Shown piece by piece: positions 16,328-21,636 of a stretch of 21,636 bases of DNA. Origin of the DNA: Desulfobacteraceae bacterium (GTDB lineage: Bacteria; Desulfobacterota; Desulfobacteria; Desulfobacterales; SURF-15); assembly GCA_003599475.1 (NCBI GenBank), contig QZKK01000267.1:1-21636 (forward strand), read 5' to 3'. Below the pieces are notes generated by a model, which ran no database searches, was not told the DNA's origin, and was given only the letters and a program-made list of their open reading frames with translations. The translations under genes were made by a program, and so were the position numbers. The first letter of the stretch is position 1. Each line of letters begins with the position of its first letter.

Positions 16328-16400
16328 ATTTGAGTCAGTGTGCTGAGCTCGCTACTCCAAGGAGCTCCTGTTGGTCCTGACAGGCGTTCGTGTGATCAAG

Positions 16401-17735
16401 TCACCCGATGATGAGCCCCGGCAAATAGGTTGCCAGCGCAGGAATCAGCCAGACAAGGACAAGCCCGATCATCTGGATGATGATGAATGGAACCACCGAG
16501 ATGTAGATATCGATCAGCCTTATCCCCGGAGGTACCGTGGTTTTCATGTAGAACAAGGCATAGCCGAATGGCGGAGATAAAAAAGAGATCTGCAGATTGA
16601 CCGCAATCATGATAATAAACCAAACCTTATCGAAACCCAGCTCGGTGGCAATGGGCAGGAAAATGGGGAAGGTGATGTAAACGATCGCAATCCAGTCGAT
16701 GAGAAAGCCCATGATGAAGATGATGAACATCATGATCCCCATCATGCCCCATTTCCCCAGGAAATCGAACAAATAGATGCTGTCGGTCACCACATCTCCG
16801 CCGCCGAGCCCGAGAAATACTGCGGTAAATACCGAGGCCCCGATGATGATTGTCATGACCATGCAAGTGGTTCTTGCCGCCGACCAGATCGATTCCAATG
16901 CCGCTTTCCGATTGAATCCCTCGTAGGCGATCATGAAAATGAAGGCGATGAAGGCGCCCACCCCGGAAGCCTCCGTAGGGGTGGCCACGCCTGTCCAGAT
17001 CGAACCCAGAACCCCGATGATCAGAATGGCGGCCGGCACCAGGTTCACAAGGATGTATTTGGCCTTTTGGCCGGTCGTCAAGGCATCCCTTTCCTCGCGC
17101 GGAAGTGCAGGGCCTTTCAAAGGATTTAAATGCGTCACCAGAAGAATGTAAAAAAAGAACAACATCGCCAGGACGAGGCCGGGTAAAACACCTCCCGCAA
17201 AAAGTTTTCCTACGGAAACGCCGGATTGATCCGCCATCAACACCAGCATGATGCTCGGAGGAATCAAGATGCTGAGAGATCCGCCTGCGGCGATGCATCC
17301 GCAGGAAAGATACTTGTCATAGTGATATTTCATCATGACGGGGACGGCTAAAATCGTCATGCTGACGACACTGGCACCGATCACCCCCGTACAGGCGGCT
17401 TCGAGCGAACACCAGACGATGGCCGCCAACGCGATCGCTCCATTCATCGGACCGAACAGGTACATCATGGAGCGGAACATCCGTTCGGAGATGCCGGATT
17501 TTCCCAGGAAAGACGCCATCAGGATGAAGTTGGCAATCGCGATCAGGATGTGATTGCTTGCCGCCTCGAAAACACCCCCCGTAAAGAGATACATGGCATC
17601 GAAGCCCCAGCCGATGATGCCGAATATGGTGGCCACGCCGCCGAGGATGAAGGCAACCGGGTGCCCCATTGCCAGCCCGACGACGATGCTGCCGAACATG
17701 AGAATTGTAGCGAGTACGGGATCCAGATCAATCAT
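16401..17735 (-). CDS. dctM: TRAP transporter large permease
   Basis: 444 residues, typical DctM size. Inner-membrane part of a tripartite ATP-independent transporter that imports carboxylates with a sodium gradient. About 12 hydrophobic spans are visible, with DctM signatures GHPVAFILGGVATIFG, FILMASFLGKSG, SCGCIAAGGSLSILIPPS (the conserved IPPS loop), ATPTEASGVGAFIAF, and a late ISFLSPPFGYALFYMK segment. ATG 17735 overlaps the stop of the small permease gene (ATGA). The subgroup (with an additional IPPS and SPPFGY) resembles systems for keto or hydroxy acids, in line with the dctP type. No terminator is seen after the stop; a repeat follows at 16327. Confidence 0.93.
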   Translation of the reverse strand: MIDLDPVLATILMFGSIVVGLAMGHPVAFILGGVATIFGIIGWGFDAMYLFTGGVFEAASNHILIAIANFILMASFLGKSGISERMFRSMMYLFGPMNGAIALAAIVWCSLEAACTGVIGASVVSMTILAVPVMMKYHYDKYLSCGCIAAGGSLSILIPPSIMLVLMADQSGVSVGKLFAGGVLPGLVLAMLFFFYILLVTHLNPLKGPALPREERDALTTGQKAKYILVNLVPAAILIIGVLGSIWTGVATPTEASGVGAFIAFIFMIAYEGFNRKAALESIWSAARTTCMVMTIIIGASVFTAVFLGLGGGDVVTDSIYLFDFLGKWGMMGIMMFIIFIMGFLIDWIAIVYITFPIFLPIATELGFDKVWFIIMIAVNLQISFLSPPFGYALFYMKTTVPPGIRLIDIYISVVPFIIIQMIGLVLVWLIPALATYLPGLIIG

Positions 17736-18244
17736 AGATTCTCTCCATTCATCAGAAAGACGATTTGTTTGATCATATCCGATATCATCTGAAGGGCCAG
17801 CAGAAAAAATCCGACGGGCAGAAGCGTCTTGGCCGGAAAGATATAAAAATTGAAGGCGCTCGGCGTTCGTTCCATGATCGCCCAGGAAGTCGCCGCAAAT
17901 TCGATCCCTTTATATAACAAAAGAAAAGTGAAGGTTCCCAAAAAAAGGGTATAGGAGATTAAGTCCATTACAGCCTTTGTCTTCGGGGACAAATTCTCGT
18001 AAAGAATATCCGCGTTCGCATGGGCCTTGTATTTCAAAGTATACCCGATGGTGAGCAGTACAGCCGCAGCGAAACAATAGCCGATGATCTCATGCGTCCA
18101 GATGGTCGGGCGGCCCAGCAATCTCCTTGTAAACACTTCATAGAGCGACAGCGCAATAATGGCCACGATGAACCAACTGAAGATTTTGCCGCTCCATTCG
18201 GAGATCTGATCGATGACATTGACGACTGCCTTGATTTTAGACAC
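17732..18244 (-). CDS. dctQ: TRAP transporter small permease
   Basis: 170 residues, four TM spans (FSWFIVAIIALSLYEVFTRR, YCFAAAVLLTIGYTLKY, ISYTLFLGTFTFLLLY, LLPVGFFLLALQMI). Recognisable DctQ features are EVFTRRLLGRPTIWTHEI and HANADILYENLS. The start is GTG 18244 with AGGAGGGGAGG upstream. It helps form the permease with DctM. A perfect hairpin separates it from dctP. Confidence 0.92.
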   Translation of the reverse strand: MSKIKAVVNVIDQISEWSGKIFSWFIVAIIALSLYEVFTRRLLGRPTIWTHEIIGYCFAAAVLLTIGYTLKYKAHANADILYENLSPKTKAVMDLISYTLFLGTFTFLLLYKGIEFAATSWAIMERTPSAFNFYIFPAKTLLPVGFFLLALQMISDMIKQIVFLMNGENL

Positions 18245-18262
18245 GAAGACCTCCCCTCCTCT

Positions 18263-18300
18263 GAAGCTCTCGAGTGACTGGAGAGTCGCCCGAGAGCTTC
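18263..18300 (-). promoter_or_regulatory. Hairpin between dctP and dctQ
   Basis: GAAGCTCTCG and CGAGAGCTTC form a perfect 10-bp stem; the 18-base loop holds a second small GACT/AGTC stem. It has no T tract and lies just after the dctP stop and just before the dctQ ribosome site. This is the usual position of structures that stabilise the upstream binding-protein mRNA so that it is made in excess over the permease; that role here is inferred. Confidence 0.6.
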
Positions 18301-18360
18301 ATTCGATTCAATCACATTCTCCGGAAAAAGACGGTTTCCGGCTTCCTATCTGCAACTTCC

Positions 18361-19602
18361 TTATTTCGGAGCGACAGGATTTTGCGTGTACTTTACCCCC
18401 GGCTTCCAGAACTCCTGCTTTTCCATCCGATTTCTGACACTCTTCTCGAGTTCGATGACGGAATTGTACACGCCATGTTCCTTGGCAATGGCTTCCAGCT
18501 TGGTGTAGAGCTCGTCAATCTTCGGAGGGGTGCGGCCCCAGGTAAACGGGGCCTGGATCCTTCTCCACTCGTCGATGTCTTTGAAGTACTTCGCCTGGGA
18601 AAAGGCGATCTTTGCAAAGTCCGGATTCTTTTTTGAATCTTCGAGGATGTAGGCATAGGAAAGATCGTGGATCTTATCGATCGTCTCCTTGTCCAGGATG
18701 GTATACTTGGTGCCGGCCTCTTTAAATTTTCTCGTGTACTCTCCGGCGCTGTATTCGAAGTAGGTCCAGCTCCACATCATGGTTGCCATGGCCGCTTCCT
18801 TGAACATGAACTTGACTCGATCGGGAAGCTCTTCATAGGCTTTCTTGTTGATAATCACCCCGGATACCGGACCGGGCTGATGCCATCCAGGCAGAACCCA
18901 GTACTTTGTGACTTCGTGAAAGCCCATCGACCAGTCGCATTCCGGAACCGAAAACTCGCCGGCATCGATCGTTCCTCTCGAAAGCGCCAGGTAGATCTCT
19001 GCACCCGGCATAAAAATGGCCGCACCTCCCAGATCTTTCAGGATCTGTGCCTGAACGCGGCCGCATTGCCTCATCTTCACGCCTTTATAGTCATCCCCCT
19101 TGTAGATCGGCTTGTTGGAACGCTGCCCCGACTCGGGCCCGGTGATCGAATGGGGAAAAAACACCATGTTGAATTTGCCGTACAGTTCCTGAGACAACTC
19201 CAAACCTCCGGCCTGCCAGAACCAGAGCATGTAATCCGCCGGGGTGAGCCAGACAGGTGTGGATGTGATGAGGCTGAAGGCGGTGTTTTTGCCCTCCCAG
19301 TAACTCGGCCAGTCGGTCGCCATTTGGAGGCTTCCTTTCTGGACCGCATCGAAGATCTCATTCGAAGTTTTTACCAGTGTGCCGCCTGGAAAGTACTTGA
19401 TTTCCAGCTCTCCGGCAGCCAAAACATTCATCAGATCGCCAAAGTACTTATCCCCGCGCCAAAGCGTAATCGAAGGAACCCACATGGATTGATATCTCCA
19501 CTTGGTCTCCGCAGCGGCGGCGGGTACTGTCCATCCGAAAGCTCCTGCCAGAATGGCTGCCAACAGGATTGTACTGAGGACGAAAGACACCTTCTTCTGC
19601 AT
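18361..19602 (-). CDS. dctP: TRAP transporter substrate-binding protein, TakP-like
   Basis: 413 residues, full length. Signal peptide of about 29 residues ending AAAAE. Family signatures: FPGGTLVKTSNEIFDAVQKG, a WPSYWEGKN segment, the carboxylate-clamping Arg of the family is probably in KGVKMRQCGRVQAQIL, then AEIYLALSRGTIDAGEF and LPGWHQPGP. The pattern is closest to TakP-like proteins for alpha-keto acids (pyruvate, branched keto acids). A strong site, GGGAGGTG, precedes ATG 19602. Secreted to the periplasm, it delivers the ligand to DctQM encoded just downstream in the same operon. The exact ligand is not determinable by eye. Confidence 0.92.
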   Translation of the reverse strand: MQKKVSFVLSTILLAAILAGAFGWTVPAAAAETKWRYQSMWVPSITLWRGDKYFGDLMNVLAAGELEIKYFPGGTLVKTSNEIFDAVQKGSLQMATDWPSYWEGKNTAFSLITSTPVWLTPADYMLWFWQAGGLELSQELYGKFNMVFFPHSITGPESGQRSNKPIYKGDDYKGVKMRQCGRVQAQILKDLGGAAIFMPGAEIYLALSRGTIDAGEFSVPECDWSMGFHEVTKYWVLPGWHQPGPVSGVIINKKAYEELPDRVKFMFKEAAMATMMWSWTYFEYSAGEYTRKFKEAGTKYTILDKETIDKIHDLSYAYILEDSKKNPDFAKIAFSQAKYFKDIDEWRRIQAPFTWGRTPPKIDELYTKLEAIAKEHGVYNSVIELEKSVRNRMEKQEFWKPGVKYTQNPVAPK

Positions 19603-19860
19603 CGCGACACCTCCCTATGGATATTGCATTCATTTCTATTCTCGATAAAAATGTCCAATCCACCCCCGCGAATTCCTTCGAATCACCTCCTTTCATTCGT
19701 AATCGTCTTACGCATACCGGGGCGGTTATTTAACCGTCTCGGAATACTGTTTCCGCTTCGCCATACCGGACCTGATTCCCTCTGAAGACGGGAAAACAGA
19801 TCCTGCATGCGATGAGAGGCCGGAGTGACCGGGATGTAGACGATTGTGAGATGGTAATAA

Positions 19861-20188
19861 TCATTTGATGTTTAAGGAATGCTTCGCTTTATCGACGCTT
19901 GCCGGTTTTTTCCCCAATGCATCGAGAATCCTCACAGCTTTTGCCACGAGTTCCTTATTATTGAGAGCCCGATTTCCTTTTTCCAGGTAAAGGTTGTCTT
20001 CCATTCCAATACGAACATGCCCGCCCGAAAGAGCCGACTGGGCAAGCATCGGCTACAGCAGCGCCAGCCTCGTGGGCACCCAATGCACTACTGGCGATCT
20101 CTTCGGGGGTAATGGGCAGGTAGTGCGTTTTCCGGTCCCCAAAAGAGCCGGTTACGGCGACGGTAATGATGACTTTTCCATCATTCAT
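19861..20188 (-). pseudogene. BKACE (beta-keto acid cleavage enzyme) remnant with missing middle
   Basis: BKACE (DUF849) enzymes, about 280-310 residues, cleave a beta-keto acid with acetyl-CoA. ATG 20188 follows GGAGGACTTCCGA. The N-terminus reads KVIITVAVTGSFGDRKTHYLPITPEEIASSALGAHEAGAAV and then, at about 20047-20057, the sense jumps in a different frame to the C-terminal signature SGGHVRIGMEDNLYLEKGNRA and on to a normal end at 19861. By family length about 180-210 residues, including catalytic metal and acid residues, are gone. Both ends are highly recognisable, so the loss looks recent or is an assembly collapse. Confidence 0.85.
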
Positions 20189-20256
20189 TCGGAAGTCCTC
20201 CGGGGGTCGGCTCCACCGGCGCGCAGAGCTCAGCATCGGCGGAGCCTTTGTTCCTA

Positions 20257-21000
20257 TTACTTAACCAGCCCGATCTTTTTGGTCAGCGTCCCGATCCTTT
20301 CGAATTCTTCCTGCATGAACTTTTCATAATCCGCAGAATTGAGATAATAGGTGTTCATGTCGAATTTTTTCATGACCTCCAAAAACTCCGGGTCTTCCAT
20401 CGCCTTTTGGAACGCATCATGAAGTTTGGTCACAACCGGCTGTGGCAATCCCTTGGGGCCGATGAGTCCGAGATGGCTGCGCGCGACCACATCGTAGCCG
20501 ACCTCCTTCATCGTGGGCGCCTCTGGATATCGTCCAGATCGTTTGTCTCCCCAGGTCGCCAGCAAGCGGAATTTTCCCGCGTCCACCAGAGGTGCCCATC
20601 CCGATGAATCGGAAACGACATCGATGTGGCCTCCGAGAAGGGCGGCATTGTTTTCGGCGATTCCCTTATAGGGCATGTGCGTCAGTTCGAGCCCCGCTGC
20701 CATGCACAGTTCTTCCATCGCGAAATGGGGAGGTGTCCCCACGCCGGGAGATCCGTAGGTCAATTTCTTTGGGTTTTTCCGGGCGAATTCGATCAGGTCT
20801 TTCATCATCTTCCATTGGGAATCCGACCGGACAACGACTCCGAACAGGTAGATTCCCCACTGGATGAGATCGGTGAGGTCGGTGATAGGATGAAATTTCA
20901 GCTTTCCAATGTGATAGGGCCATGATCGGGCTGCTTGTGGTGATGCCGATGGTGTAACCGTCAGCCGGCTTTGAGACGACCAGAGCGACTGCAGCCGTTT
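20257..21000 (-). pseudogene. C-terminal two-thirds of a TctC/Bug tricarboxylate-binding protein
   Basis: Binding-protein part of a tripartite tricarboxylate (TTT) transporter. From about 20918 to the stop at 20257 it reads KLKFHPITDLTDLIQWGIYLFGVVVRSDSQ, FARKNPKKLTYGSPGVGTPPHFAMEEL, a KGIAENNAALLGGHIDVVSDSSGWAP ligand-loop segment and a normal C-terminus ending KKIGLVK. Upstream the sense continues in a different frame (SKPADGYTIGITTSSPIMA, about 20965-20920), so a frameshift lies at about 20915-20925. The first roughly 85 residues and signal peptide are absent. No TctA or TctB is nearby. Confidence 0.8.
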
Positions 21001-21126
21001 GGCATGGCGGAGGATCTCATCTCTGGTATCGTGGAGGGATATGCGATGGCCCCCCTGCGCAAATACCTGCGTCAGTGCATGCCCCATGGTGCCCGCGCCG
21101 ATAATGGCGATGTTTTCCATGCCCAT
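21001..21126 (-). pseudogene. N-terminal fragment of a 3-hydroxyacyl-CoA dehydrogenase
   Basis: Begins at ATG 21126 or 21120 (MGMEN) and keeps the Rossmann NAD-binding start IAIIGAGTMGHALTQVFAQGG with the GxGxxG motif, then SLHDTRDEILRHAKRL. At about 21000 the family signal ends and a TctC-type sequence follows in continuous reading. Only about 40 of around 290 residues remain, so it is not an enzyme. The frame upstream to 21276 is open but composition and context make it unlikely to be coding. Confidence 0.78.
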
Positions 21127-21456
21127 GCCCCTGCAAGTGCGGGAAGGCTCGATGGAACAAAACCCGCCCGCAAGAACGCTTCCGCGATTTCTGTCGAGCC
21201 CTATTAAAAAAGGAGAGATGGTTCTATCCCGAAAGGTATTGAATGAGGAATAGTGGAATTGCCTCCCGGTTGTCAAGTGCTATTTCCCTCGGGCAAAGCT
21301 GTTCGTCCAAGGACTCGACTCATTGAGCCGTTCTGCAATGACAGGATAAAAGTATGTCACACCATTCACGAGGTCAGCCGTGCCGCTTACGGCATTTGAT
21401 CGAACTGGAAACTGAACACTCCTGAACACTGAACGCTGGACACTGAACACTTTGAA
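21127..21456. other. Gene-free stretch with short tandem units
   Basis: No gene recognised. 21411-21451 carries degenerate repeats of ACTGAACACT (three copies) just before repeat copy C. The rest is featureless. Confidence 0.5.
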
Positions 21457-21636
21457 GTTTCACACGAGCCCTGCCGCTGGCCGCTGGATGCTTGATGCTG
21501 GATTCTGGATGGCTGAAGCGGCCAGTTTGATCGAATCAGAAACTGATAAGTATTTGTTTGTTTTGGATTTCGGGTTTCGAATTTGTTTCGGATTTCGAGA
21601 TTCGGATTTCGGATTTTATATGTAGTTTCATATAAG
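21457..21636 (-). repeat. Dispersed intergenic repeat, copy C (inverted relative to copy A)
   Basis: Read on the minus strand it starts CTTATATGAAACTACAT, runs through CGAAATCCGAA-type units and GATTCGATCAAACTGGCCGC, and ends with CCATCCAGAATCCAGCATC and GTGTGAAAC, following copy A at 11377 base for base over long stretches. It may extend past the window end. Confidence 0.8.

Noticed and set aside
18667..19785. Long open frame (372 codons) on the plus strand
   Set aside because: It lies antisense to dctP, which has a signal peptide, family motifs and a strong ribosome site; the plus-strand product has no recognisable domain.
20257..21276. A single 339-residue fused enzyme and binding protein
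   Set aside because: Its first 50 residues are not protein-like, and the two family parts join at a point where both are incomplete, with a frame change inside the second; treated as an accidental fusion.
21411..21451. Short repeated ACTGAACACT units considered as a CRISPR array
   Set aside because: Units are about 10-14 bases, degenerate and without regular spacers; no cas genes are nearby.

Overview
The window reads as a piece of a Gram-negative, mostly anaerobic, organic-acid-using proteobacterium, most likely of the Desulfobacterota (former Deltaproteobacteria). This is inferred from gene content: a TRAP dicarboxylate/keto-acid importer, an HOT-type iron alcohol dehydrogenase, an FmdE-like protein with a zinc ribbon, a TorD chaperone, BKACE and hydroxyacyl-CoA dehydrogenase remnants, and intergenic repeats built from CGAAATCCGAA units and a GTCATTCCGG palindrome. 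No rRNA or tRNA gene, CRISPR array, transposase or integrase was seen.

Layout. 1-610: 3' part of a tandem rhodanese gene, closed by a strong bidirectional terminator shared with the convergent operon. 610-4612 (minus): a signalling operon with three paralogous NMT1/SsuA-like binding-protein genes (one complete, one with its middle missing in frame, one cut after the signal peptide), then a membrane hybrid histidine kinase with a C-terminal receiver, then a frameshifted small gene of unknown family. 4709-7290: a gene graveyard. It holds a receiver domain without a start codon, abutting the C-terminus of a CapA-type protein on the other strand, a possible 40-aa protein, a YciI-like N-terminal stub, and a frameshifted succinate dehydrogenase/fumarate reductase iron-sulfur subunit that keeps its cluster motifs.

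7382-10210 (minus): a GYD-domain protein, a type II NADH dehydrogenase and a PRC-barrel protein with its own terminator. 10781-12321: an FmdE-like protein divergent from a TorD-type chaperone, with a dispersed repeat between them. 12379-16154 (minus): an HOT-type alcohol dehydrogenase and a two-gene version of a membrane spermidine-synthase-like protein. 16401-19602 (minus): a complete TRAP transporter (dctP, hairpin, dctQ, dctM). 19861-21126 (minus): remnants of a BKACE gene, a TctC-type binding protein and a 3-hydroxyacyl-CoA dehydrogenase, the last two fused into one accidental reading frame. The window ends in an inverted copy of the 11.4-kb repeat.

How it works together. The intact TRAP system would bring in a keto or hydroxy acid, and the HOT-like dehydrogenase and the decayed BKACE, HADH and TctC genes all belong to acyl-CoA/keto-acid metabolism. 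The strongest candidate for something new is the signalling operon, in which binding proteins occur without any ABC transporter beside a hybrid kinase. The most unusual general feature is the number of partial genes made by internal deletion, fusion and single-base frameshift. Some of the frameshifts could be sequencing errors; the deletions and fusions are less easily explained that way.
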